DNA of 64,000 bases from Bacillus_I endophytica_A (GTDB taxonomy: Bacteria; Bacillota; Bacilli; Bacillales; Bacillaceae_H). Below the pieces are notes generated by a model that worked only from the letters and a program-made list of their open reading frames with translations, did not search any database and was not told the origin of the DNA. The translations under genes and the position numbers were made by a program. Below, in pieces: positions 35,205 to 44,516 of the stretch. The stretch spans positions 62,001 through 126,000 of the forward strand of contig NZ_JALAMS010000014.1 in NCBI RefSeq assembly GCF_026790145.1, given 5' to 3'. The first letter of the stretch is position 1; each line of letters begins with the position of its first letter.

Positions 35205-35669
35205 TCATAATTGTTTCTTCATCGTCATACTGACTGTTTTAAATCCCATTTCTTTATAAAGGTGGTAAGCCCGCTGGTTTTCATAAAAGACGTTCAGCGA
35301 GATGGTGTCGATTTTTTGTTTTCTAAGAATCTTCTCTATTTCCTTTAATGTAGCTTTCCCGTACCCTTTTCCTTGATAACATCTAAAAATCGTAATTTGA
35401 TAAATAAAAGCCTGCTTCTTTTTCTTATCAGCATATATCCAAAGCGTCCCAACATCTTCAGTCCCATTACGACAACGATAAAACGTATGAAAGGGCGTGT
35501 TTATTCCATGAGGAAGAAGACGTTGTATTTCAAGATGAGCTTTTTTCAATGCTTCTTCTCTTTGCAATCTTTTATATTTACGGAGACTTTCTGCGTAGCG
35601 GGAAACTTCTCTTTCTATAAAAATATGAAACTCCTCTTCTGTCATTAACACAAGATTTAGTTCTTTCAT
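35205..35669 (-). CDS. GNAT family N-acetyltransferase
   Basis: The 154-residue protein has the full GNAT fold: the N-terminal MTEEEFHIFIEREVSRYAES, motif A IFRCYQGKGYGKATLKEIE and motif B NVFYENQRAYHLYKEMGF. The ATG at 35667-35669 follows GGAGAGGTAGG. The longer upstream frame runs into the divergent signal peptidase promoter. The substrate is unknown. Confidence 0.85.
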   Translation of the reverse strand: MKELNLVLMTEEEFHIFIEREVSRYAESLRKYKRLQREEALKKAHLEIQRLLPHGINTPFHTFYRCRNGTEDVGTLWIYADKKKKQAFIYQITIFRCYQGKGYGKATLKEIEKILRKQKIDTISLNVFYENQRAYHLYKEMGFKTVSMTMKKQL

Positions 35670-35745
35670 CCTACCTCTCCATTTCCTATCTATGGAATTT
35701 GTGGTAATATAATAAAGAATCTGTTGCTTTAAGGATGTGAAATTA

Positions 35746-36285
35746 GTGAAAAAACGTAAAGAAATCTTCTCTTGGATTAAAGTGTTTGGCTTTGCTATTG
35801 TGATTACGTTAATTGCACGCAACTTCATTTTTTCTCCATACACGGTTCATGGAGAATCTATGATGCCAACTATTCAAAATGATAATCGTGTGATTGTGAG
35901 TAAACTGAGTGATATAGATCGATTTGATACCATCGTCTTTGATGCTCCGGACTCTGATGATCGTTATATTAAACGCGTAATTGGCCTTCCTGGAGATACG
36001 GTAGAAATGAAAAGTGATACCCTATATGTGAATGGAAAAGCCTATTCAGAAGACTATTTAAATTCTGTAGCCAAACAAGAATCGATCAGCCAACATTGGA
36101 CAGAAGACTTTACTTTAGAAGAAAAAACAGGTAAGAAAGTAGTGCCTGAAGGATATGTATTTGTTCTTGGCGATAATCGTCCGATAAGCAAAGATAGCCG
36201 GATTTTCGGTTTACTTTCTATGAAAAGCATTCAGGGACAAGCCGTATTTCGCTTTTGGCCATTTAATGAAATAGGCCCGCTTTAA
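35746..36285 (+). CDS. Signal peptidase I
   Basis: This 179-residue SipS/SipT-type enzyme has one N-terminal membrane anchor (residues 9-26), catalytic S38 (HGESMMPT) and K76 (DRYIKRVIGLPGD), and the box E motif VLGDNRPISKDSR. It removes Sec and Tat signal peptides outside the membrane. GTG 35746 sits about eight bases after AAGGATG. GTG 35737 is an alternative. Bacilli usually carry several such paralogues. Confidence 0.9.
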   Translation: MKKRKEIFSWIKVFGFAIVITLIARNFIFSPYTVHGESMMPTIQNDNRVIVSKLSDIDRFDTIVFDAPDSDDRYIKRVIGLPGDTVEMKSDTLYVNGKAYSEDYLNSVAKQESISQHWTEDFTLEEKTGKKVVPEGYVFVLGDNRPISKDSRIFGLLSMKSIQGQAVFRFWPFNEIGPL

Positions 36286-36292
36286 ACCTCTG

Positions 36293-36326
36293 AGGAGAAA
36301 GCATCTTGCTTTCTCCTTGTTGTTTT
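36293..36326. terminator. Bidirectional terminator
   Basis: GGAGAAAGC pairs with GCTTTCTCC over ATCTT, with a T-rich tail on the plus strand, between convergent genes. Confidence 0.75.
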
Positions 36327-37026
36327 ACAAGGGATGTTTACGCTTCATTATCCCAAAAAAGAGCCCTATTAATAGAAAAGTATAAAGAAAGATCCAACTG
36401 AACTGCCCCCAAAATAAGACAGGTATAGACTTTATATTATCTTCTGAACTCATGATTTCTAATGAGAAATGAAGAGGTGGAAACAACCAGATAAATCCGT
36501 CTATCGTATCTTTCAAAGTGGAGATGGCAACAGATATAACGAGAATACCAAGAACTCCCCACCATGTATTGCTTTGATTTTGGATAAGTTCCCTTGTAAA
36601 AAGAGCGGAAAGGGAAAGGGCTAAGAGGGATAAACTAAAATGAGACAAAAAACCCATTATAAGATGTAGTCCTCGCGTTTCTACACCAAACGCGTTAAAA
36701 ACAATTGGATAAACTACTGAAATAAGACTGAGACAAAGCCCAATAAGGATGCCCATTGTAAATAAAGACCGATAATATTTTCTTAGATTTTTGCAATGGA
36801 GCATTGTGATCCTTTTTTGTCCTTCATCTTCGGCATGAAATATGGTGACTGTAAACCATCCCATGATAAAGAAAAGAAGTAAAGACGTAAATGAATAACT
36901 GTCTAATATCGGATTTGGTGTATATGTATAATTTATGACAAGAGACAAGATGTAAAGGGAAAGAGGAGGAATGTATCGATGAGATCTTAAATAGTTGTGT
37001 AAGTGATAGTGTAATAAACCCTTCAT
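36325..37026 (-). CDS. ABC-2-type transporter permease
   Basis: The 233-residue integral membrane protein has six predicted helices and no conserved EAA loop, as usual for ABC-2 exporters. It is translationally coupled to the upstream ATPase gene through an ATGA overlap at 37023-37026. The substrate is unknown. A lantibiotic-immunity, sodium or lipid export role is possible but not shown. Confidence 0.75.
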   Translation of the reverse strand: MKGLLHYHLHNYLRSHRYIPPLSLYILSLVINYTYTPNPILDSYSFTSLLLFFIMGWFTVTIFHAEDEGQKRITMLHCKNLRKYYRSLFTMGILIGLCLSLISVVYPIVFNAFGVETRGLHLIMGFLSHFSLSLLALSLSALFTRELIQNQSNTWWGVLGILVISVAISTLKDTIDGFIWLFPPLHFSLEIMSSEDNIKSIPVLFWGQFSWIFLYTFLLIGLFFGIMKRKHPL

Positions 37027-37928
37027 TGTCTTCGATTCTCCCCCCTCTCAAAATAGTTATACAAATTCTTGTTATTTTCTATAGGGAGCAGCTTCTTAAT
37101 TGAGGCCTCCCTTTGTAAAAGTTCTCTTAAGAGTTTGTCTGTATCTTCCGGCTTGACAATAGCCTCTATCTCGTTCGCATTAGAACCCAAATAACGCTGT
37201 TGTTGAATTTTCATAAGGGGAAGTACTTCTCTTAATGATGTTTGCGCGAGGATTTGAAAAACAAGTTTATTTCCTCCGATGATAGTATGAAGAGGAATAC
37301 TATTCTGAACAATTTGGTGATTCTTAATCCATAGGAGTCTATCTACTAGGTTTTCTAGTAATTTCGTTTCATGACACGTAAAAATAATACTTACTCCTCT
37401 TTGTTTCAAAGTCAAGAGAATCGTTTCTACATCATTTTGCGCCTTCGGATCCAGTCCAGATAAGGGCTCGTCTAATAAGAGAAAATCTGTCTCCTCAATC
37501 ATCGACTGCATAATAATCACCTTTTGTTTCATTCCTTTAGATAACGCGGCAATTGCTGTTCGGCGATCTTCTTGTAAATGAAACGTTTCTAGTAAACCCT
37601 CTATTCGCTGTCTTAAGCGTTGTTTATCTATCCCCCTAATCTTTCCCATATGAGTAAGATATTCTTCTATAGTAAACGGAATATGAGAAGGAGTGATTTC
37701 AGGAACATACCCCATTTTTAAAGAAGATGCAGGTTTGTACAACTCCCCGCTGTCTGACTTGATTAATCCTCCTATAATTTTTAGTAAAGTACTTTTACCA
37801 GACCCATTTTTTCCAACAAGTGCAATGATTTGATTTGCATAGATTGAGAAAGAAACATTTTCTAAGACTATTTTATTTTTATAGTGCTTGGTAATATTTC
37901 GCACTTCCATTATAGGTATAAGTTCCAT
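37023..37928 (-). CDS. ABC transporter ATP-binding protein
   Basis: The 301-residue ATPase has Walker A LVGKNGSGKSTLLK, a signature reading ALSKGMKQKVI in place of LSGGQ, Walker B FLLLDEPLSGLDP and the switch His in FTCHETKL, followed by a 90-residue C-terminal extension. The CcmA/YxlF-type form belongs to ABC-2 exporters. ATG at 37926-37928 follows AAGGTGTG. It forms an operon with the permease. Confidence 0.85.
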   Translation of the reverse strand: MELIPIMEVRNITKHYKNKIVLENVSFSIYANQIIALVGKNGSGKSTLLKIIGGLIKSDSGELYKPASSLKMGYVPEITPSHIPFTIEEYLTHMGKIRGIDKQRLRQRIEGLLETFHLQEDRRTAIAALSKGMKQKVIIMQSMIEETDFLLLDEPLSGLDPKAQNDVETILLTLKQRGVSIIFTCHETKLLENLVDRLLWIKNHQIVQNSIPLHTIIGGNKLVFQILAQTSLREVLPLMKIQQQRYLGSNANEIEAIVKPEDTDKLLRELLQREASIKKLLPIENNKNLYNYFERGENRRQ

Positions 37929-38031
37929 ATCCACACACCTTACTCTTTATGTTCACTTCCACTTCGCACGTAGTATTCAAGAACCAAAAAGATGAAAGTG
38001 TTATTATAGAAATGGGTATATCCTTAGATGA

Positions 38032-38337
38032 TTACAGTTTTTTCTTCCGTTGCTGTGACATTCTAATTTTTTGTAGAGTATGAACTAAATCTTCTTTAAA
38101 TATTTTCTGTTTTCGCTCACTTTTTAATAAGTTCTCTACATTTTGTAAACCGATGGAAAATCGAACATAATCATTCATGATAAAAATGTCCATATAAGAA
38201 GCGAATAATGATTGAAACCATGGAACATTTCGAAGTTTTTTTATGTTTTCATTGATTTTCTCTTCTGTTGTCAGAGGTTTTCTACTCCATGTGGGAGGAA
38301 GAAGATTTGCAAGAAATTCGAGAAAATTATCATCCAT
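38032..38337 (-). CDS. Conserved-looking hypothetical protein, helical
   Basis: The 101-residue product begins MDDNFLEFLANLLPPTWSRK. It is predicted mostly helical with a strongly basic end (SQQRKKKL). AGGAGA lies ten bases before the ATG. The middle (KKLRNVPWFQSLFASYMDIF) resembles a short cytosolic or sporulation-type protein, but no family was recognised. Confidence 0.5.
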   Translation of the reverse strand: MDDNFLEFLANLLPPTWSRKPLTTEEKINENIKKLRNVPWFQSLFASYMDIFIMNDYVRFSIGLQNVENLLKSERKQKIFKEDLVHTLQKIRMSQQRKKKL

Positions 38338-38803
38338 CAATGACTTTCTCCTTTCATAAACGATATAAGAGAGCTAGATCCAAAATATCAGCTTTTCTCT
38401 ATCATATAAGTTAAAGTGTATCCAACATGCTTTCAAATCCATCTTCTCTTTATTTTCTATCTCTCTATTTCATTATACTATATTTTCCAGTTGTTTGTTC
38501 TTTTTGTTGAAAAGAAAGATGAGCGAAGAAAATGTTCCCGACAATCTGTTAATAACGAGTTGGTTTCTTTTGTATGTACTGAAAAACCTCTTTCACAAGA
38601 GAAATATATCTCAACCGCATACCATCATCTCCTTTCCTCTACCACATTCCGCGTTATATAGAGAGCTAAACGCATTTAGAACACGTTTAGCTAAAAAGTA
38701 CACATTTTCGTATTTCAAAATAAGATATTTATGTAAACGAACTTTCTTTTTCCTTNNNNNNNNNNNNNNNNNNNNNNNNNNNNTCCTTTTGTTTGTAAAT
38801 TTT
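38338..38803. other. Gene-free stretch with an assembly gap
   Basis: No credible frame was seen. It includes 28 Ns (38756-38783) and an inverted repeat AGCTAAACG/CGTTTAGCT at 38664-38692 without a T-tract. The terminator of the formate dehydrogenase operon may lie in the missing bases. Confidence 0.7.
38756..38783. other. Run of 28 N: assembly gap
   Basis: The sequence is undetermined here. The gap sits 21 bp beyond the stop of the DUF1641 gene, which is where a stem-loop terminator would be expected. The true gap length is unknown. Confidence 0.99.
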
Positions 38804-39286
38804 TTATTTCTCTTTTAATCCTTCCCCTACGCCTTTTAACAAGTTTAAAGAGAATTTAATTGCCCGATTAACATCTGGATCTTTCAATGACCGAGCAAGT
38901 TCAAACATACTCATTTTTTTCTCCTCTTTTAATCCTTCTTCCGCTTTTTGCAATCCTTTGGCAAACCCGCTTGCCAGCTTTTCTGTTGTTTGAGGATTAA
39001 CATCTGTTAGCGCTCCTGCTGCTGCCATAGCGTTATTAATAGCATTTGTCACAGGAGGACGAAGCATCTGTTCAACAGCAATTTTCGTCACGTCTTCTTT
39101 GGCTTCTACAAGGTGATTAACTGCTCCTAATATTCCACTCTTATGAAGCTCTTGAAGTAATGTCATCGTTTCTTTCACGCCACCCACATTTTTAGAAAGC
39201 TCGTGAAGCACTTCTTGAAGGGTTCTTTCTTGCTCTTCCTCTTCTGTTAATACTGGCTTTTCAATTTTTGTAATAGGTTTCGCCAT
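38804..39286 (-). CDS. yjgD: DUF1641 protein, partner of the formate dehydrogenase-like enzyme (YjgD-like)
   Basis: The 160-residue helical protein contains ELSKNVGGVKETMTLLQELH and GILGAVNHLVEAKEDVTKI, then KFSLNLLKGVGEGLKEK, characteristic of DUF1641. Members accompany formate dehydrogenase-like and sulfide:quinone-type oxidoreductases. It starts 13 bp after the molybdoenzyme stop and is surely co-transcribed. It has no cofactor motif and may be an assembly or membrane-linking subunit. Confidence 0.85.
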   Translation of the reverse strand: MAKPITKIEKPVLTEEEEQERTLQEVLHELSKNVGGVKETMTLLQELHKSGILGAVNHLVEAKEDVTKIAVEQMLRPPVTNAINNAMAAAGALTDVNPQTTEKLASGFAKGLQKAEEGLKEEKKMSMFELARSLKDPDVNRAIKFSLNLLKGVGEGLKEK

Positions 39287-39298
39287 TATACTCCCCCC

Positions 39299-42265
39299 TT
39301 ACCTTACGTTTGTTTCTTTTCTTACAGGTTGGTTTTGATCTGCAATCGGTTCATAATCATCGCGCTTCCATTTTCGCTCAACTTCAACCCCAAGCTGAGG
39401 ATAACGTTTGGCATAACGGTGATTGTAAGATGGAAGTGGCTTTTCTCCGCTTTCTGCTAAAACATCCATCTTTACTTTTGTTTGTTTATAAGCAGGAGTT
39501 TGGGTTTGAAGATCTCCTGCCGTTCCGGTTAAAAGGTTGACGGCATTTTCATGCTGAACAGAGTGCATCGGTACATAAAGTTCATTTCCTTCAACGCGAT
39601 CTGTGATAAGGGCATGAAGTTTAATCGCCCCATATGGAGAGCGAAGGCGAACGAGCGAACCATCCTTTATGCCTCTCTCTGCTGCCAGATGTGGGGAAAC
39701 TTCTACAAATACTTTAGGAAGCTTGTACTGAATGCCTTTTGATTTGTTTGTCATATTCCCAACGTGAAATTGTTCTAAAAGTCGGCCATTATTTAACGTT
39801 AAGTCATACTCTTTTGGAAACTGAAGTGGAGGTACATATTCTTTGAGTGAGAACCGTGCCTTTCCATCTGGAAAATTGAAGCGTTTTGTATAGAGAAGCG
39901 GCTCGTCTTTTCCACTGTGTTGAACAGGCCATACAAGACTCTTCCATCCTTCTAATCTCTCATATGAAACACCCGCGAAGTTTGGGCAAAGGCGAGCAAT
40001 TTCATCCATAATATCGCTTGGATGGTGATACTTCCACTGAGCCCCGCATCTGTTTGCTATTTTTTGAATAATCCACCAGTCTGGTTTAGAATCTTCTAAT
40101 GGTGGGATCGCTTGGTAAAGACGTTGAATTCTTCGTTCTGTATTTGTGAAGGTTCCATCTTTTTCAAGGGACGGTGAAGCTGGCAAAATTACATCTGCAA
40201 ACTGAGCCGTTTTTGTAAAAAACAAATCTTGCACAACGAAGAAATCTAGCTTACTCAGTGCATCCTGAACATGATCTGCATTTGCATCAACTAAGGCCAT
40301 ATCTTCTCCTATTAAATAAATGCCTTTTAAACTTCCCGCTTGCGCTCCTACTAACATATTTACGTTCGTTAAGCCGCTTTCTTTTGAAATAGACACGCCA
40401 TAAGCCTCTTCAAACCTTTGTCTTGCTTCATCATCTGTAAGAGGTTCATTTCCAGGAAGCGACTGTGGAAGTGCCCCCATATCACAGGACCCTTGTACAT
40501 TATTGTGCCCCCGAAGCGGATAAGCGCCTGTTCCTGTTCGTCCAAAATTACCAGTTACAAGCAAAAGGTTCACAATCGCGCCTGACGTGTGGGACCCAGC
40601 GATATTTTGCGTCACACCCATTCCCCAAAGAATACAGGTTCCGTCCGCTTCATAAATCATTTTTGCTGTATTGTGAAGGGTTTCTTTAGAGAGACCTGTC
40701 ACTTCTGAGGCATAATCAAGCGTATATTTGTCTAAGAGCTCTACATATTCCTCATAATTGCCAATACGCTCTCGGATGAATTTTTCATCATGCCAGCCTT
40801 TGTCAATCATATATTTTGCAAGAGCCGTTAACCATACATAGTCTGTTCCTTGTTTCGGGCGAAGAAATAAATCTGAACGTTCTGCTAATTCGTGTTTTCT
40901 AAGGTCAGCTACAATGAGCTTTTGGCCGCGAAGTTTACGAGCGCTTTTGACACGGGTTGCTAATACGGGATGTCCTTCTGTTGGGTTTGCGCCGATAGTG
41001 ATCACAAGACCAGCATTCTCAATGTCTTGAATTGTGCCAGAGTCTCCTCCATAGCCAACAGTTGCAAGCAATCCATTTGTGGCAGGAGATTGACAGTAGC
41101 GGGAGCAGTTGTCAACGTTATTTGTTTCAAAAACTTGACGCGCAAGCTTCTGCATTAAATAGGCTTCTTCATTTGTCGTTTTAGAAGAGCTCACAAATCC
41201 AAGGGCATCTCCACCGTACGTTTCTTTTATAAACGTGAGCTTTTCTCCAATGAGCGTAAGAGCTTCATTCCATGATGCTTGAACAAACTGATCACCTTTT
41301 CGGATGAGAGGGGTTGTTAAACGTTCATCACTATTTACAAAATCCCAGCCGAATTTCCCTTTAATACAAGTTGAAATACTGTTAACAGGAGCCTGTTCGG
41401 TTGGTTCAATCTTTAAGATTTCTCGGCCTTTTGTCCATACTTCAAATGAACAGCCAACACCACAGAAAGTACACACTGTTTTGGTTTTCTTTGTTCGTTT
41501 TTCTCGGGCTGCTGCTTCTACTTCCGATAGGGCAAAAACAGTCTTGTAGTCTGGCTCGACTTCTTTCACAAGATCAATCATTGGATTTAATATCTTTTCC
41601 GACATCCCCGTTAAAAACCCTGCTTCTCCAATCATCGATTTTTCCATTAGGGCATTACATGGACAAACAGTGACACATTGGCCACAGGATACACAAGAAG
41701 ACTCGTTAATACTTTTTCCGTTGTCCCACAGAACGCGTGGCATTTTACGTTCCCAGTCAATTGTAAGCGTTTCGTTTACCTGAACGTCCTGGCAAACTTC
41801 TACACATTTCCCGCATAAAATGCACTGATCTGGATCATAGCGGTAAAAAGGATGAGAATGATCCTTTTCATATCCTTTTTCACGAAACGGGCGTGTTTGA
41901 TGTTCAATCTCAAGCTGTTCTGCTGTATTATGTACACGACAGTTTCCATTGTTGTTATCACAAACTGTACAGTATAATAAATGATTTTCCAACAGGCGAT
42001 CCATCGCTTCTTTCTGAGAAGATTGGGCACGTTCAGATGAGGTTGAAATCTCCATTCCTTCTTCAACTTCAGTAGAACAAGCTCGCATAATATCGCCATT
42101 AATTTCACACATACATGTATCACATGTTTGAATGGGACCTAACGTTTCGGAATAGCAAACATGAGGGTGGGGGATATTTTGAGCTAGTAAATAATCTAAG
42201 AGCCTTGTCCCTTGTTGAATTTTATGTTCTTCCCCATTAATTGTAACTGCAACCGTCTTTTCCAT
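39299..42265 (-). CDS. yjgC: Formate dehydrogenase-like molybdopterin oxidoreductase, alpha subunit (YjgC-like)
   Basis: The 988-residue protein begins with a plant-type [2Fe-2S] domain (Cys at about 37, 48, 51, 63) and a His/Cys cluster (HLLYCTVCDNNNGNC). Two [4Fe-4S] ferredoxin motifs follow (CILCGKCVEVC, CVSCGQCVTVC), then the Mo-domain cluster CTFCGVGC and the bis-MGD fold. The Mo ligand is C391 in CSRYCQSPA. Q392 stands where E. coli FdhH has the catalytic His141. The enzyme is cytosolic and NAD-linked by architecture. ATG follows AGGGGAGAAAAG; the longer start lacks a site. DUF1641 and FdhD genes flank it. Confidence 0.85.
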   Translation of the reverse strand: MEKTVAVTINGEEHKIQQGTRLLDYLLAQNIPHPHVCYSETLGPIQTCDTCMCEINGDIMRACSTEVEEGMEISTSSERAQSSQKEAMDRLLENHLLYCTVCDNNNGNCRVHNTAEQLEIEHQTRPFREKGYEKDHSHPFYRYDPDQCILCGKCVEVCQDVQVNETLTIDWERKMPRVLWDNGKSINESSCVSCGQCVTVCPCNALMEKSMIGEAGFLTGMSEKILNPMIDLVKEVEPDYKTVFALSEVEAAAREKRTKKTKTVCTFCGVGCSFEVWTKGREILKIEPTEQAPVNSISTCIKGKFGWDFVNSDERLTTPLIRKGDQFVQASWNEALTLIGEKLTFIKETYGGDALGFVSSSKTTNEEAYLMQKLARQVFETNNVDNCSRYCQSPATNGLLATVGYGGDSGTIQDIENAGLVITIGANPTEGHPVLATRVKSARKLRGQKLIVADLRKHELAERSDLFLRPKQGTDYVWLTALAKYMIDKGWHDEKFIRERIGNYEEYVELLDKYTLDYASEVTGLSKETLHNTAKMIYEADGTCILWGMGVTQNIAGSHTSGAIVNLLLVTGNFGRTGTGAYPLRGHNNVQGSCDMGALPQSLPGNEPLTDDEARQRFEEAYGVSISKESGLTNVNMLVGAQAGSLKGIYLIGEDMALVDANADHVQDALSKLDFFVVQDLFFTKTAQFADVILPASPSLEKDGTFTNTERRIQRLYQAIPPLEDSKPDWWIIQKIANRCGAQWKYHHPSDIMDEIARLCPNFAGVSYERLEGWKSLVWPVQHSGKDEPLLYTKRFNFPDGKARFSLKEYVPPLQFPKEYDLTLNNGRLLEQFHVGNMTNKSKGIQYKLPKVFVEVSPHLAAERGIKDGSLVRLRSPYGAIKLHALITDRVEGNELYVPMHSVQHENAVNLLTGTAGDLQTQTPAYKQTKVKMDVLAESGEKPLPSYNHRYAKRYPQLGVEVERKWKRDDYEPIADQNQPVRKETNVR

Positions 42266-42422
42266 CTTTTCTCCCCTTTTCTCTTGAACTCCAACTCTCC
42301 TCTTTTTTTGAAAATAGTTCACTTACTGAACTATTCTAGTTGTTATTATACTCTTTTCTCTTTTTTTATCTCAAATTACAATAGGCTTTGCATGGCTATC
42401 CTTATCTAGAAAAGATCTCTTT

Positions 42423-43220
42423 TTAGGAAGGAAAAATAATACGTTCACTTCCTGTATAAACATTAAAGCCCTCTCCTCGAATGAAGCCGACGGTTGTCAT
42501 CCCAAGCTCTTCTGCAAGTTCTAGCGCTAGCTCGGTTGGAGCAGATTTCGATAGCAAAACCTCACAGCCTATCTTATTTGCTTTAAGTAAAATTTCAGAA
42601 GAAATTCGACCGCTAAAAGCCACAACTTTCCCATGTAAATCAATGTTATTTTTTAAGCAATAGCCGTAGATTTTATCTAAGGCATTGTGCCTTCCAATAT
42701 CCATTCTCTCTAGAGAGAAACCGTTTTGGTCATAAAGAGCGGCATTGTGAACACCTCCTGTATGTTTGAACGTATCTGCACTGTTTTGGAGCTTATTCAT
42801 AAAATGAATACATTCCTCAGAGGTAACGCTTACATGTTTGGAGTTTATCTTCTTAGCCGCAAGCGCGTCTGTTGTAAAAACGAAACCTTGTCGACTTCCT
42901 CCGCAACATGATGTAATATAGCGCTTGTTTTGAAAGGTTTCATAATATGTATGAAGGTTTTCAATTTCAACATGAACAAATCCTTCTTTTTCTTGTATCC
43001 ATAAATTCTTAATATCTTTGTAGGACTGAATGACTCTTTCAGAAGCTAAATAGCCAATTACCATATCCTCTATATACTGAGGTGTGCATACCAGTGTCAC
43101 AAATTCTTTTTCATTCACTTTGATGGTAACTGGAAATTCTGTAACAACAGAATCTTCTATATTTATTATCTTCCCATTCATAAATTTAATAATATTGCGT
43201 CTTTTAATGATTGATTCCAT
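42423..43220 (-). CDS. fdhD: Sulfur carrier protein FdhD
   Basis: The 265-residue protein shows the active-site cysteines in TSCCGGSRQGF, GVHNAALYDQNG and MDIGRHNALDKIYGYCL, and the closing FSGRISSEILLKANKIGCE. FdhD passes sulfur from IscS to the Mo cofactor before insertion, and formate dehydrogenases need it. It lies upstream of the molybdoenzyme gene on the same strand. The RBS is weak. Confidence 0.9.
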   Translation of the reverse strand: MESIIKRRNIIKFMNGKIINIEDSVVTEFPVTIKVNEKEFVTLVCTPQYIEDMVIGYLASERVIQSYKDIKNLWIQEKEGFVHVEIENLHTYYETFQNKRYITSCCGGSRQGFVFTTDALAAKKINSKHVSVTSEECIHFMNKLQNSADTFKHTGGVHNAALYDQNGFSLERMDIGRHNALDKIYGYCLKNNIDLHGKVVAFSGRISSEILLKANKIGCEVLLSKSAPTELALELAEELGMTTVGFIRGEGFNVYTGSERIIFPS

Positions 43221-43274
43221 CCTATTTTACACCCTTCAACCTATATTTTCTCTAACTTTTTCCCTTTTTCCCCC

Positions 43275-43313
43275 AAAAAGAATCCTGCTATAAAACAAAA
43301 AGCAGGATTCTTT
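43275..43313 (-). terminator. Terminator of the 35-codon membrane peptide gene
   Basis: AAAGAATCCTGCT pairs with AGCAGGATTCTTT, with Ts following on the minus strand. Confidence 0.85.
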
Positions 43314-43334
43314 CTGAGCATTCTATATTGATGT

Positions 43335-43442
43335 TTATGATAGAATCCATTTTTTTACGCCCCATAAAATGATTAACCAAAGTGGAATCGACATTAGGAC
43401 TCCATAAAAGCAGCCTGTTGCAAAAGATGGTTCTCTTTTCAT
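43335..43442 (-). CDS. 35-residue single-pass membrane peptide
   Basis: On the minus strand ATG 43440-43442 opens a short frame reading MKREPSFATGCFYGVLMSIP, then a hydrophobic run LWLIILWGV and a basic KKWILS tail, ending TAA at 43335. AGAGGATACAGC precedes it and a strong terminator follows, which together support a real small gene. Function unknown. Confidence 0.6.
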   Translation of the reverse strand: MKREPSFATGCFYGVLMSIPLWLIILWGVKKWILS

Positions 43443-43643
43443 CGCTGTATCCTCTACTTTCACTTCTTATTTTATGGTTATTTTTTCATTTTATCATGCT
43501 TGCTCTTTCGTTTAAAACAATACGTGACAAAATTCCCTTCAATCCTTCACCAGACTGCTATATTAATTCATTATCTGACACTCTTGAGAGGATTTTTGAA
43601 AGAAATTAGAATAAAGCTGAATAAACAGAAAGGAGAAAAAAAT

Positions 43644-44258
43644 ATGGAACTTTCATGGCTTTTACCCTACATACTTGTATCCATCACGATTGTCCTTATT
43701 CCAGGTCAAGACATGCTTTTTGTTCTTACCCAAAGCATATCTTCTGGACAAAAAGCAGGACTGCAAACTGTAGCAGGCTCTATTACCGGAACAGTGTTTC
43801 ATACGCTGCTTGCTTCTTTTGGACTTTCCGTTGTTTTTGCAAGCTCGCTGCTTGCTTTTAATATTTTAAAAATCATTGGGGTCATTTATCTTCTCTACTT
43901 AGCTTTTCAAGCTTTCCGGGAAAAGAATCCATCAGTAGTGCTTCCTCATAAAAAACAAGGACACTATTTTCGAAAAGGCATGATTATGAACTTATCAAAT
44001 CCAAAATGTGCCCTGTTTTTCTTGACGTTTCTTCCTCAATTTGTACGTCCAGATCTTGGACATGTGAATTTCCAAATGCTTTTATTTGGTTTTATTTTTA
44101 TTATCGAAACGTTAATCATTTTTAGCATCATTGCCTTTTTTGCTTCTAAGCTTGGCCAAAAGTTTATTCAAAACTTACGCTTTCAGTATGTTTTAAAATA
44201 TACAAAAGGAACGGTTTTTGGACTACTTGGTATTAGTTTATTATTTTCAAGTCGTTAA
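43644..44258 (+). CDS. LysE family translocator
   Basis: The 204-residue, six-helix exporter has the family's start region LIPGQDMLFVLTQSISSGQ, GSITGTVFHTLLASFG in helix 2, and KGMIMNLSNPKCALFFLTFLPQF. ATG 43644 follows AAAGGAGAAAAA. The earlier frame start at 43500 has no site. The likely role is export of amino acids or homoserine-lactone-like compounds. It is monocistronic, with its own terminator. Confidence 0.85.
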   Translation: MELSWLLPYILVSITIVLIPGQDMLFVLTQSISSGQKAGLQTVAGSITGTVFHTLLASFGLSVVFASSLLAFNILKIIGVIYLLYLAFQAFREKNPSVVLPHKKQGHYFRKGMIMNLSNPKCALFFLTFLPQFVRPDLGHVNFQMLLFGFIFIIETLIIFSIIAFFASKLGQKFIQNLRFQYVLKYTKGTVFGLLGISLLFSSR

Positions 44259-44264
44259 ATTTTG

Positions 44265-44292
44265 CTCAAAGAATTTTCTTTGAGTTTTTTTT
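44265..44292 (+). terminator. Terminator of the LysE-family gene
   Basis: CTCAAAG pairs with CTTTGAG over AATTTT, followed by eight Ts. Confidence 0.85.
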
Positions 44293-44437
44293 ATTTAATA
44301 TCTTTTAGAACATAGTTTTCTTGAATTACTGTTCTTTTTATCAGGTTATTCTTCCTTTTAAACTGATTGATGTTTGTTTTTTGGTTTTTAGAGGAAAATA
44401 TAATATTGTTTTTTGTTATATTTTTAATAAATCTATT

Positions 44438-44455
44438 TTGTGATAATTTTCACAA
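44438..44455. promoter_or_regulatory. Rex operator 1 upstream of ldh
   Basis: TTGTGATAATTTTCACAA matches the Rex consensus (TTGTGA, six bases, TCACAA) exactly in both arms. It lies 79 bp centre to centre from the second site and upstream of the -35 box. Confidence 0.9.
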
Positions 44456-44483
44456 AGTAGACAAAATAATTGGAATTTATTTG

Positions 44484-44512
44484 TTGTCACCTATAAAAAT
44501 ATGATGTATGAT
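44484..44512 (+). promoter_or_regulatory. SigA promoter of ldh
   Basis: TTGTCA (44484-44489) and TATGAT (44507-44512) are 17 bp apart. The downstream Rex box begins 5 bp after the -10, so it covers the transcript start. Confidence 0.8.
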
Positions 44513-44516
44513 TTAA

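Noticed and set aside
38664..38692. Inverted repeat AGCTAAACG/CGTTTAGCT before the N gap
   Set aside because: It is not followed by Ts in either direction, and no gene end is adjacent.
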